From contig NC_073361.2 of assembly GCF_027580225.2 (NCBI RefSeq), forward strand, positions 31,277,001 to 31,341,000: a DNA stretch of 64,000 nucleotides. The letters run 5' to 3'. This stretch comes from Misgurnus anguillicaudatus. Lineage: Eukaryota; Chordata; Actinopteri; Cypriniformes; Cobitidae. Made by a program: the position numbers and the translations under genes. Below, piece after piece: positions 40,680 to 63,625 of the stretch (within the stretch, counting starts at the first letter, position 1; each line of letters begins with the position of its first letter). Under the pieces are notes generated by a model. The model ran no database searches and was not told the DNA's origin. It was given only the letters and a program-made list of their open reading frames with translations.

Positions 40680-41119
40680 TTATGTTTCCTAGGAAACAGC
40701 TATCGGCTAGCAACATTTGCAATTCTTATCGTCCTCAAACACACACACATAGGGCATTTTGGGAAACAGGCTTTTGAAATCCGTATTCTCGACGCGAATA
40801 CGCATTGGTGTACCGGCTAGCGCAGTGTTCTTTTGAATCTTTACGCAGCTTGCGCTGCGATCTGTTCCTTTGCGATTATTTCCATAGAGAGCATGAGAAA
40901 CCCAGCGAGATTAATTCAGTAGATCCAAACCAACCGGACTCGTCTACACAGACATGGATTAACGAAAAACCCACCGCATGGAGAGTAAACACGCGTTTGT
41001 GTGAGCTGTTTGTCAGGACATTGGCCATAAATTGCTTGTTTTTGACCACTGAAGGGAAAGTTAAACGGACAAATCAAGGAAGAGAAGATCACTCCACCAA
41101 AGATCTGCCTGTGCTTCAC
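40680..41119 (+). promoter_or_regulatory. Second promoter-like block with possible non-coding first exon
   Basis: A CpG-enriched stretch begins with an X-box palindrome and ends at a good donor, CACAA|GTAAGA (exon end 41119). A frame is open from about 40808 to the donor but has no ATG, so I read it as a possible 5' UTR exon rather than coding. It could be a distal capn15 promoter or the start of an unseen transcript. Confidence 0.4.
40684..40697. promoter_or_regulatory. Palindromic RFX X-box
   Basis: GTTTCCTAGGAAAC is a perfect 14-base palindrome that fits the RFX X-box form GTNNCC-NN-GGNAAC. It sits at the upstream edge of a CpG-enriched block. Confidence 0.5.
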
Positions 41120-41629
41120 AAGTAAGAGCGATCGTTTTTCTAAATCAATATCGTAACATCATAACAAACATTATGTTTTGTTAACCTGTAGGTTGTTTGA
41201 CCTCGATGTGTTTTCGTGTGATTTGTTGTTTTGTTGCCTGTCTCTTTAATTGAAGATACTGTGACATCAAAATAAATGTAACAACATTGTATCGATTCTT
41301 CTGAAGTTCTTGCGAAAGTGAAACAAAATAACATTAACATTACAATATAACATCTCGTCGTGCCAGTTAAAAGCTGGAGTTTAAGTGCTGGTTTACTATC
41401 CGAATCCAGGATTTTGAAGTAGGAAGTGAATTGTAAGATGTGGAATTTTTCCTCTTATAGATGAACTGAACCTCTTTAATATGAATCATTACAAAGATGC
41501 TCATTATTATGGATAATAGAGAGAGGATCCATTAATCATCCGGTTATCTATCAAGCTACTGTCTGTATTTGTGTCAGTCTTGGTCAGTTTATATTAAATA
41601 CAGCTTATTTAAGAGGAATACAAGCTCTC

Positions 41630-41688
41630 TCGTTTTCTCTCTCTTTCTCTCTCTCCTCTCTCGCTGTGTGTGCACGTGTATGTGACAC

Positions 41689-41723
<35 letters not shown>

Positions 41724-41760
41724 CAGTCTATCTCTATCTATCTGTCTCTCTCTCTCATTT
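41630..41760. repeat. CT- and CA-rich simple repeats
   Basis: A CT tract, then (CA)n at about 41682-41725, then CTAT/CTGT repeats. Confidence 0.9.
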
Positions 41761-42308
41761 TCACTGTAAAGTACTTTATTGACCTGATTGTGTTTAGATA
41801 AAATGTAGCAAACTATAAGGTTGTATTAAAATGTAGGTGCTAGATAAACAATAAAGTAATGAATATACTGAATATATATCAATATAAAAATGAACATGGC
41901 ATTATTAACAAATACACAAGAAAGATCAAACTGTATGTATACAGTATCTGTCTATGTCTCTCACTCATGGGTCAGCTGACTCTAGATATACTGTATACAG
42001 TGTAGCAGGTGTTACTATAGTAAGTAAGACTGTGTATGTGTGTTTCTGTAGCGATGCACTTTCTAAAGAATCTCTGTGTGTCTGCAGTTGTTAGTGTCAC
42101 ATGCTTTAAATGTGTGTAGAGATTATGGTTTCGATACAAACACAGAGTCTTTCACACCATAGGGATCTGTATCTGGGTTGTGTGTGTGTGTGTGTGTGTG
42201 TGTAAGATCTCGTCTGACTAGTTTTATGAACTGGGTTCTTGTGAAAGTATACAGAGCATTATATGAGTCTGCTCTGGGATGTCCTGTGTGACATGACTAA
42301 ACACACAC

Positions 42309-42311
<3 letters not shown>

Positions 42312-42363
<52 letters not shown>
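42312..42363. repeat. (AT)n microsatellite
   Basis: About 52 bases of uninterrupted AT in the region between the two + strand promoter-like blocks. Confidence 0.95.
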
Positions 42364-42369
<6 letters not shown>

Positions 42370-42884
42370 GTTTCTATGCTGGTTAGTGAAGGAAACAATG
42401 TTGTCAGAGACTGAAGCATTACCACAGAGAAATCATTAATATACTGTAATAGCCTTAAGAAATGCAACATCACCTCAGTTTTTTGTATATTTCATCAGGG
42501 CTATCACTTAAATTCAACACTTTAAGGGTGGGTTATGCCACAGAGGTCTTTAGATGTCCCCTTGTCATAGAGCCAGACTGTCCAGTTTAGACAACAACAG
42601 CAATGAATATTGAATTACTGGAAAAGTGGGCTGTTGAAGTTCTCATCATTTGTATTGTTCTGTCAGTTTGTTCCAATTGCTGTCCAATGCAATGACATTC
42701 ATACGGTTTGGTGTGAATACGTTTAGGGGTGCTGTATGAGTAGTCTGTGTTTGAACGACTTGGTTATTAATTTTTAATTTAGCAGATACTATCGCGTCTG
42801 AAACCATTTGCATGCAACACCTGAGGTTAAAAGCCTCTCTTAAATTCTAGTTGACTATCTAACTCACAGTTACAAGCCTCAGGT

Positions 42885-43100
42885 CATTTACATTCAAATT
42901 ATAATTTTTATCCGACACTTATTCAAAGTGATTTACAAATGAGGAACACAAATGCAGAGCTTCTCATGAAGCAGAACTGAATTTAAAGAGGTAGCGCTAA
43001 AGCTTTAGCATTCAATATACATTTTACCAGTATAGGCAATTCTTGGGAATCAAACCTATGACTTGGAGAACGCCTACAAGTTGTGACAGTTGGGTGGTGG
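42885..43100 (-). mobile_element. Second tRNA-type SINE remnant
   Basis: It has the same CATTTACATT..CCGACACTTATTCAAAGTGA body and a - strand B-box-like GGTTTGATTCCC near 43045. Diverged from the 12.5 kb copy. Confidence 0.45.
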
Positions 43101-43679
43101 ATGTTAGTTTGTTAGAAATTCATTGGAAAATGATTCAACACTAAAGCGTCCATAAGTTTCAGTATTGGTTTGGCGTTGTGTTTTAGGAAGCGTTGATGGC
43201 TTTTGTGGTCTTAGAGCTCTCTATTAACATCAGGGATATGATAATGTCTTCATCGTATTTATTATATTAGATTGTGTTGTGCAAATTAGGTTTAAAGTTG
43301 ACATAGACCATAGACATATATCAACAAAGGTATTTGCCTAAAGGAAGAGGAAGCAGTAAATAAAAACTTAATGTTGGTATGTAAAAAAAAAAAGATTCTG
43401 AACTAAATATAAAGATGTGAATTTAACTTTTTCACTTAATGTAGTTTATGTTTTTGTAGTTCACTTTCAATAGACAGCTGTTGCTGTTGAGTTTTAAAAT
43501 TACATAATGTATGTTATGTGAAAATATAATTTATGAAATCATTAATGACGTTTACAAATGAAAAACTCAAACATCTTTATGCATTTCAGTAAAGGGAAAT
43601 TTGGATAGATGATAATTTGTTTTTTGTATCATAAAGAATACCATGAGCTATTCACAGTTCTTCAGCTGAGGCTGAGCAC

Positions 43680-44290
43680 TGAATCTGCGCATGCGCGCTG
43701 CTGACTCGCCGTATTCCGCGCATCTGCGCGTGCTGGGGAGAAACAGCCCGCCGAGGAGCCGAATAAATAACTGCAACATATGCACACACATCGGCGGAAA
43801 CCCGCGCTTCACACGCATGCGTGCTGTTATATCCGCGCCTGGAGTTTATGCGGAGCACAGCGGCAGCAGTAGTAGCATCATCTTCATCATCCGGTCCGGC
43901 GGAATTATGAGTGAATGGAGAAAACCTCCGGCGCGCGGCACCGCACAGGCAAACCGGGAACCATCCGTATCGCGCACTCAAATGGTTTTCGTCCGGCGCA
44001 CGTCAGCCCGGGATTGAACGGTGAAACTGCGGAACCGGAACGCTCGTGTCTTTACCGGGCCCGGGATCCATCGGCCCGAGACCACTGCGCCTTACCGGAT
44101 CCCTTTTAAATATTCATAGTCAAGATCTAAGTGTCAAACATGATACTGTGCTGTCTGAAGAGACGGATATGTTCCCAGCCAATGCTGTCACATCTGCACG
44201 CGCTTTAGATCAGACCTACATAAGACGAGCAGCTGTGAGAGGCTGGACACTGTGTGCACCTGCACTGGATCAGAACCGGATATAAGAAGC
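43680..44290 (+). promoter_or_regulatory. GC-rich, CpG-dense promoter region, probably capn15
   Basis: This is the most CpG-dense stretch in an otherwise AT-rich window. It contains a perfect NRF1 site. It lies 0.8 kb upstream of the 45 kb exon and in the direction of capn15. Open frames in it on both strands are by-products of high GC. No single donor stands out, so exon 1 is not drawn. Confidence 0.55.
43686..43697. promoter_or_regulatory. NRF1 binding site
   Basis: TGCGCATGCGCG matches the palindromic NRF1 consensus YGCGCAYGCGCR at all 12 positions. NRF1 sites of this kind lie close to start sites of CpG-island promoters. A weaker look-alike is near 43812. Confidence 0.65.
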
Positions 44291-45060
44291 ATCTTTGAGT
44301 CCATCAAAGGCTGGGTCATCCCTGGAGACGCATGCACAGTTGCATACACACTGACACACACACACCAGGGGTTTGTTTTTCAGGCTACACCCCATTGGTT
44401 TTGATTTTCTACATTATAACTGTTCATCTAGGGATGCACACTATTTTTGTGTTCAAACAGTTCTTGTTTATGCAATATGTTGAAAAAGTTGCAATGCCTT
44501 ATTGTAAATATAAAGCGTGAATGCTGGTTTTAGATGAGCAGTGTGGATTTGTTAGCCATAACAGATTAGTTTATAGCAGTGCATCCCTACCTTACTTTAT
44601 AGAAACTTGATTTTAAGATTATAATATAGACATCATTTGGTCAAGATTTTTAATTGTCAGAATCGAACAGAGTCCTTAAAAGTGTGTTTATTTCGCATGC
44701 ATATATTCCTACTTATTAAACTCATTTCATATGCTTGTTTCCCGGGATGATGATGGCTGTCTGCGATGAAAGAAATATTTGCTTCTGCGGGCTGGTTGAA
44801 ATGTGACGCATCGTAATCCCAGTGACAGCTGCAGAAAGATGAGCCATGCATACACAGAAAGAGAGAGAGAGAGAGATGATTAGAAGAACTGCACAGTGAC
44901 TCAACCATATGCATTGAAAAACAAGCAAGGACGTAGAGCTTTAATGGAGACTGGAAAGTTTATTGCTGACTGTACGGCATTGAAATTCATCTTTTAAACC
45001 TCTAACCTGGTCTGTAGTGGTTCAGTAATGTTTTTCACTGAGGTTTCGTCCTCTCTGTCA

Positions 45061-45498
45061 GGTGAGATTACGGCTGGTTGAACCTCACCTGAAGCCTACA
45101 GAGACTTAACTTGAGTTGAAGGCCTGCGTCTCTCACAGAAAGCCTCACTTGTGGATCTGTTCAAGATTCTGTTCTCAAACATCCTCGACTCTCCACAGAA
45201 ACGCTGTCGACTGAAGGAAATGTGTGAGGTTCAGCACATCAGGCCTTTGTGAATACGTTTATGAAGTGCAACGTGTGTGTCGCCGTGTGCGTGTTTAAGA
45301 GTTTGTCGTTGTGGCAATGGGGAGTTCTGCATCATCTCTGACTACGAACAGAGATTCAGATCACGGGTTCGGCAGCGCTTCGTTTCCTCCGGCCGCTCCG
45401 ATGGGCTGGCTCAGAACCAGCCACAGCAGTCCGGTGTGGGGAACCACTTTCATCACACGCCAACAACAACAGCAGCCGATACCACATAGAGAACGCAG
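45061..45498 (+). CDS. capn15: capn15 5' exon: leader plus N-terminal extension with myristoylation-type start
   Basis: An ATG at 45317-45319 has G at -3 and G at +4, a strong Kozak context. The frame stays open for 60 codons to a donor CGCAG|GTAACG after 45498. Two bases (AG) are left over. The zinc-finger exon begins at 51549 with T followed by seven sense codons up to the ATG at 51571, so the two exons are in the same frame with no stop. The result is 68 extra residues and a 1,155-residue protein. It starts MGSSASSL (Gly2, Ser6), followed by a Ser/Pro/aromatic stretch and five Gln. The 5' edge is uncertain: CTCTGTCAG/GTGAGA at 45060/45061 can be read as an acceptor or as a donor, and acceptors also exist near 45140 and 45199. 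What I see is the open frame and splice sites; that the exon is used in capn15 mRNA is inference. Confidence 0.6.
45220..45341 (+). promoter_or_regulatory. Two upstream ORFs in the capn15 5' leader
   Basis: If the 45 kb exon is transcribed as drawn, an 11-codon uORF (ATG 45220, TGA ending 45252; G at -3) precedes the main start. A 27-codon uORF (ATG 45261, TGA ending 45341; T at -3) overlaps the Met-Gly start in another frame. Such an arrangement usually reduces initiation at the main ATG and could favour leaky scanning. Their effect here is inferred. Confidence 0.4.
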
Positions 45499-46657
45499 GT
45501 AACGCTCATGCATGCGCCAACTTTTGTCTTTTACTCCACCTCATGCCATCCAAACCATGGACTCGATTTCTTCTGTGAAACACATTAGGAGATGTTTACA
45601 AGATTGTTCACTTTACTGTGCATTCTTCTGAACATCTGTGCAATGTGAGCGTGAGTAACAGAATTGTCATTTTCCAGTAAACTAGGACAGAAATCTGATC
45701 CAAAAATATCCACACAGGCTTTGCATTCTGGGTACTGGGTTCATTACTGTTGTACTGTATGAGAACTGGTGTAAGGGAGAAACAGTGTGTTACCCTGACA
45801 CATGTTTGTCAATACAGCGAATAACTCAAAGATCTTGGACAGATTATGAATGTGTGTGTGTTTGTGATAAGCAGATGGTCAGGACATAGCAGATGGCATT
45901 ACAGTCACTTTAACCAAAGGCATTTATTTTACCAGAGGATTTTCTTTTTAACACTATTTGCCGGGGGCAGTCTGACCACAGAGGTCGTGTGTGCGTGCGT
46001 GCGTGTTTGTGTGTTGAATGCTCATTTTACACATGAAGACTTTAATCATATTTGTGTGGCATGTTAAGATGGGTATGACAGAGCTGTTTTAACATGCACT
46101 TTAATGGTACTAAAGAAGTTCCTCAGTTTTTTAGGGAAGTGCTTGGGGGAACCTGAATGCAGTAATTTCTAATTTTTTATTACTTGCTTACAGACCTTTG
46201 CAGATATGCGTGAATGATTGTGATGTAAATGGAGGTCAGGGTTAAATATTTATGGGTAGTAACTCATGTATCATGTTTGGGATCTGTAGGCATGTAAAGA
46301 CAGAGAAGCAGTTTCACACATTAGAGATTTTATCGTTTCTGTAAAACGTTTTAGGATGAAGTGACGGCAGGACAAATGAGCAGCGGTGCTTTGGGACACA
46401 GCACATATATTCATAGATGTGTGTTCGGAAAGCTGTCATTTCACCATCTAGGTTAACTATTGACCCGAGGTAACCCTGGGTTAACTATTGGCCTATGAGT
46501 AACTTACTTCTACCCAAAATAAGCTTGAATTTGGTTACATGTTGTTTTTGACAAAATAATTTTTAAGAAGTATATCCCATCATGTAAGCAAAGTCAACAG
46601 TGATTTCATTTCAATTCATTTTTTTTCTTTTTTTTTGGGACATGGTTCGATGTCTGT

Positions 46658-46904
46658 GGGGCGCTTTCCCGGACAGGGTTTAGGTTAATCCAGGTCTAGG
46701 CCAATTTATATTAGGTCAATTAAGAAGTTTTTACAAATATACCTTGCAAAAAAACACTACAAGTGTGCATTTTGAGACCAAACAATGTCTCTGATATGTG
46801 TTAAATTTAGTCAGGGGCAGGGCAAGATGTTTTTATATTGAAGCAGCTCAAACATGCATTTTAGTTTATAGGACTAGGATAAGCCCTGTCTTGGAAACCA
46901 CCCC
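46658..46904. mobile_element. MITE with GGGCGCTTTCCCGGACAGGG ends
   Basis: GGGCGCTTTCCCGGACAGGG at the left pairs with CCCTGTCTTGGAAACCACCCC at the right. I recognise this family from zebrafish. It lies in the capn15 5' intron. Confidence 0.65.
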
Positions 46905-46924
46905 TATACATCCCAAATTTAGCC

Positions 46925-47065
46925 TTGTTTTAGCATAGACATCTTTTGCCTTGTTCAGACCACAAGCGACTTTCTCTTCGCCCGTCTTTTTCAATGATGC
47001 GATGAGATTGCGTAACCCTGCTATGTTCGCTGGTGGTCTGAATGGGGCGTTAAATGGCTAGATGC
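46925..47065. mobile_element. MITE-like fragment (TTGTTCAGACCACAAGCGAC)
   Basis: TTGTTCAGACCACAAGCGAC and GGTGGTCTGAATGGGGCG form loosely inverted halves. In the capn15 5' intron. Confidence 0.35.
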
Positions 47066-48375
47066 CTTTTTTTGTTATATTTTTGGCCATTTTGCCTTTA
47101 TTTAACAATGAGTAAGGAGAGGACAGGAAAGTACAGGGAGGAGAGAAGGGTTTAGGATCGCCAAATGACCACGATCCGAAAATCAAACATTGGTGTTTAT
47201 AGTGTAACACATGATAATCTTTAAATGCTTATAAAACATATTTGAGTGTTACTTATTGACGTTTGATGCAGTAGCTAAACTGACTGTTTACAGACTATAA
47301 AATAAATTGTTTTTGGTGCGAAAAGACAAATACATATTTGTTTGGATTTTGACCTCTTTATGCGATCCATCGAGCAGACGATTGAAAGAAAACAGCAGCT
47401 TGGCTGACGGCTCTGGAGAAACCTCGGGTTTTGTGCGGCACCATCTGCTGTACGCGGATGTTCATTTTCCAAAAGTTGTGCGAGTTAAACAAACGTCTGT
47501 CAGCGACCTTTTTAACAACTGTCACACGCAGTCGCCGCTTGAGTAAAAGCTCAGCAGAAGAAACAAGCTCTCAGCTGGAGCTAACACTGTAAGGCAAGAC
47601 TCGTATGAATTATTCTCAATGCTAAAACCATTTCATCATTTTACTTTTATACGGCCGAGCGCTGCGAGAACATTAATTTTCTATAGATGGTTTGGTCTTT
47701 TAACAAGTTCATGCATCAGACTTTTTTATTAGCCATTCAGATAAATAAAGAATTAAATGCTTCACTGTTACACACTAAGTTTGCGTTGTATATGGACATT
47801 TCTAAGTTCATTTAAACCAACGGTAGGGTTTGTGGATATTTTATCCAAACATAAATTGAAACATTTTAAGTGCATACACAATGTCATCCTGTGTTTCAGT
47901 TTGGCTTGGTGATGACAGTTCATCATTGGCTGACAGAATGCATGTTTATTTAATATAACTGCTCACATTCACTTGCTCCTCTATGCCCTGCTTTTCTGAA
48001 AGGGGTCCATTTTAACAAAGCTTGTAAGGTCTAGTGGGGGAAATGCGATATGAGAACTTCTATATGCTGGATGACTTCACCAGATGACTTATAAAAGTTC
48101 AATGTAAGAGGAATTAACTTCTGCCTTGCATTTTTTTGTATAGCTCACTAATTTCTCAGAGACATCTGTGATTTCCGTCTGCCGTCTAAAAACCTTTTTT
48201 ATATAAGGTAATACCAAATAGTGTTTCATTTGAAAAACAAGTTCTGTGATGTGAATACCACAGATGCACACATTGCGATGTCAACGCTGAGACGATATAT
48301 TGTGCAGCTCTACTCATCGTTCTTAAAGTCGCAGTCTGCTCTAATTGGCCAGCTATCCAGTGCATTGTGATCTGT

Positions 48376-48857
48376 TTTGGGGAAAGTTACTTTTAAAAGT
48401 AATGCATTACAATATGAAGTTATTCCTCAAAAAAGTAACTAATTGCATTACTTAGTTACTCTTCATGGAAAGTAATACTTAAGTTACTTTAAAGTTACTT
48501 TTTCTTACTGAGGCTTGATCTTTTTCAGGCCTTGCAGGTGTTTTTTATGACTAAGAAGTTTTGAATTCAGAAATTGAATATTTACATTGCAAAAATATCA
48601 AGCTCCATTTCTGACACAAGGCACGCAATCATAGAATGCGTAATTCTACGTGACTACATTCAGTTTAATTCAGTATTAATTTATTCATAATTTTTTAAAA
48701 TCAAATTCATTCATCTGAAAAGTAACTTGCATTACTTTAAAAGAATAACTCAAATATTAATGTGTACATTTATAAAGTACTGCATTACTTTATGTGTTAC
48801 TTCAGAATAGTAATATTATTACATACACGTTACTTGTAATACGTTACCCCCAACACT
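48376..48857. mobile_element. Repeat of the AAAAGTAATGCATTAC family, full-length
   Basis: The ends TTGGGGAAAGTTAC and GTTACCCCCAACACT are inverted. The interior carries repeated AGTAATGCATTAC and TTACTT blocks common in fish genomes. Confidence 0.65.
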
Positions 48858-49179
48858 CGTTGTGATTGGCCAAATACCTCAAGTGTGTAAAGGAAATGTT
48901 ACACCCCTTACCATATTTGGAATATTAGCTCCCAAACACAGCATCTCCACAACATGGCGGTGGGATCAACAAAACAGCGAGAATAAAAGTTACGCTGTCT
49001 TTCTTTGCGCATACATTTGTTGTGCAAATCTTCCCACACAGTGATGTAGATATTTGGGGGCGTGATTGAATAAGGGCGTTTAAAGGAAGGCATTCAGTTT
49101 TAGAAAGAATATCTCTTTGGGCTTGAAACTTAAATCTTTGCGAGTTGATTGATCTTCTATATGCACAAACAGCCTTTAA

Positions 49180-49990
49180 AGGGGTGGTTCAATGATATTT
49201 CACGCATTCTGACTTATTAACACAGTAATAGAGTAGTTTCCTCATGCTAAACGTAGGCAAAGTATCAAAAAAGCAGTTGGGCGTGTTACAGATCATTTCT
49301 GTGCCGAATGCACTTCGCCAGGGTTCATACAAGTTTTGGAAAGTTTTTTTTTTCGATTGCGGGGTTGCTATACGCATCACTTCTTTGTATGGGCACTTCC
49401 CCCGGAAAACCCCGCCCACTCGTCAATCAACGGGAGACGCTAGAACTTGCAAACATCATATCACGCGACACAGCTTTGTTTAATTTCAAAACTCAATAAT
49501 GGCACGAATGAAGAAGTGTGTTTTTGGATGTAAGGAGAAGAAAGCCAGCCTTATGGAAACACTGGATATAGTTTGTTTATCCAGGGTAGCAGCGTGTGTT
49601 TTTGATGCGCTGGATTTTCCCAACTGGGTCATGAGTTGCATGCGGTAAGTAAGACTTCTGTCTTATGTTGGAAATAGGCGCGTGCATATTATATAAATGA
49701 CACGAACATGTAGTGAATCATAAGTTAAACAGTGTTGTATAGTGTTGCGTGACTCGTACTCGCTCCTCCCGCAGTAGTAACTCTTATTTCTTCATTTTTT
49801 CGTATGTTATCGGAAAGATTCTGTAAAGCTTATCTTTCTTTTATAAATCTGATTAAATTAAAGACTCTTCGGAGATATAAAGGATGTAATACTACTCTAT
49901 AGGTACTCTAGATTAACATCAGAAATGCAGAAACAGCGTGTGTTACGTGAGCTTTAATACTCCAAAGACAAATCCTGATGTTCTGAGCAT
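49180..49990 (+). mobile_element. TTAA-ended repeat, right end missing, with a short zinc-binding-like ORF
   Basis: Starts AGGGGTGGTTCAATG after TTAA (49176-49179). No matching right end was found. At 49508 an ATG opens MKKCVFGCKEKKASL, resembling the first Cys pair of THAP-type domains, but the frame soon loses any likeness. The right boundary is a guess. Confidence 0.4.
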
Positions 49991-51054
49991 TCAGGGCTGT
50001 TGCCCTCTTTATGGTTTCACTTAAGATTTATTTCCATAGTAACAAGCTCCTATCACCTCCACCAATCACAATTCAATATAACCTCGACCTTCAATGTACA
50101 TAGACTTCTCTTTCACAGTTTTTCTTAGTTATCTAAAGACACACAACAAGATGATCTTCAGACATTCAGGAGTCATGCAACCTCATGTAGCAGCGGTGTT
50201 GAACTTTAAATTCACATTATGGGTGTAACTGTGTGTGTAGTTTATGCTGTAGAACAGAAGTTAAAAGTCTTTCTAGTAATATTAACAAAACTGCTATTCT
50301 AAAAAGCCAGAAGGAATCAATCTTAATACTGCACTGTACGGTGGCATACAAGAGAGCTTTGGTGCCGTTTGGAGAGGAGCGGTTGTTTCACAATGACATT
50401 GATTCATCTACACACAAGTGTTTTTCTTCAGTCTGAGGGTTTCTGTACCGTCGATCATTCTCCGTTCGTTTACGTAACGAAAGCGGTTTCTCATGTTGTC
50501 CTTATATTACTCAGCAGTGACTCTTTCAGGTGGATTCCAGTACACGTTCAAGAAGCCTGAAGCTAAAAACAATTATGCTGAAGGAATGTTGATATATCAC
50601 ATACAAACATTAACCACCGTCATTTATTTCTCAATTTCTGGTGAATGTTGTTATGACCTAACACGCCCATAGCACACACTTCCTTCTCTCTAATGCTTAT
50701 AGTGTAGTGCACTCAGATCTTCACGCACTTATATCATGTACACACACGCACACTCGCAGTATGCATTGGGATGATGGCCAGTTGTATTCGTTCAGTGTTA
50801 ATGACTGTGACTCACAGAACTCGATGTTTTACTGCTGTGTGTGATATTTTTTGGTGTCACTGGGCCAAATGTCTCGCCGTGTTAACAGTAAACTGAGCCA
50901 AAGACCAACAGCATATAAAACCGTTCTAAAAACATGTTTTTGTTTGCCAAGTATCACGTCTGCTTGATCTTAAATGTTTCTCTTTTCATTTCATATGTTC
51001 TATAAACTTTACATTAACAAATTGTTAACAATATTTACTTCAGCCTAGCAATTA

Positions 51055-51460
51055 AGGGCTGCACGATATTGTGGGGGGCTCTGCATGTTCTGCGACATGA
51101 CGTACATTAAAATTTCAATATACAGTGCGTGGCGGCACTGCGACGATAGACCGTGCATGCCAACGCCTGGGCAATATGTTTTATGTTTCTGCATATTGTG
51201 CGTAATATATCATGCACGTTTGTGCTGGAAACAATATACCGTGCACGTTGACGCGAGCGCTATATTGTGCGTGTCAAATCTTGAAACGGTATATTTTGGA
51301 ACAATATATTGTTCATGCCAATGCCGAAATATATTTTGTGCATGGCAATGTCAAAACAATATATTGTGCTTGTCCGCATTTATGATGGTATATTGATCAC
51401 GCTACTGTTGTCACGGTATATTATGCAGGCCGGTGCTGGAGCAGTATATTGTGCAGCCCT
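51055..51460. mobile_element. AGGGCTGCACGATATTG element with internal degenerate minisatellite
   Basis: The ends AGGGCTGCACGATATTG and TATATTGTGCAGCCCT are inverted. Between them a motif like ATATTGTGCATGCCAATG recurs roughly every 28-38 bases, about ten times, with many substitutions. It ends 88 bases before the capn15 zinc-finger exon. Confidence 0.65.
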
Positions 51461-51570
51461 ACTAGGGAAAAAAACTTATAACCTTTGGTTCTGTTGTCAT
51501 TTCAGATGTTTTTGGGGGGCCTAATTGAACTCTTTCTCTCTCTTTCAGTAACTCTCATTCTACGGGTTCG

Positions 51571-63326
<11,756 letters not shown>

Positions 63327-63625
63327 CACACGCTTACACACACACAAGAACTGTCTCCCTTCATTAAACTGATGTAGACAAATGCAGAGCCGTGTTGGCG
63401 AACACACACACACGCAAAGACCTTGAGAGGGTCTGTGTGGAACTACTGAGCCAATCACACGCCTGCTTGCTGAGCCAAGACCCGCCCACTGCGAACGCAC
63501 ACATCAACATAACCTAACTCTGTCTGCAGCCGACCCTGTGTACGTCTCATGTTCGCTTTTTAGTTTCTTTCATGAATTTTCTGTCTATTTCAATGAAATA
63601 AATGGGTGAAGCTCACAGCAACACT
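63327..63625 (+). other. capn15: capn15 3' UTR, approximate end
   Basis: The stretch directly after the stop contains CA-rich runs and an AATAAA at 63597-63602. The cleavage site is inferred to be some 10-30 bases beyond it. Later signals cannot be excluded. Confidence 0.55.
63597..63602 (+). terminator. Poly(A) signal AATAAA of capn15
   Basis: A canonical hexamer 271 bases after the capn15 stop codon and the first one on this strand in the 3' region. Confidence 0.6.

Larger units (their letters stand above)
41120..43679. other. Between the two + strand promoter-like blocks
   Basis: Simple repeats and a SINE remnant as listed; otherwise AT-rich and without exon signals. Confidence 0.4.
45499..51548 (+). 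other. capn15: capn15 5' intron
   Basis: A 6.05 kb intron if the 45 kb exon is used. It starts GTAACG and ends TTTCAG. It contains the repeats listed at 46658, 46925, 48376, 49180 and 51055, and a moderately GC-rich unique patch at 47360-47560 that I could not interpret. Confidence 0.5.

Noticed and set aside
40805..41125. A 106-codon open frame on the + strand in the X-box block
   Set aside because: It has no ATG, only a GTG at its start, and ends at a splice donor, so a non-coding exon explains it better.
43652..44285. Several overlapping frames of 64-109 codons on both strands
   Set aside because: They all lie in a CpG-dense block where stops are rare; no splice or family signal supports any of them.
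49508..49646. THAP-like Cys-rich ORF as a gene
   Set aside because: Only the first Cys pair resembles a THAP domain and it lies in a repeat, so it was kept as part of the mobile element.
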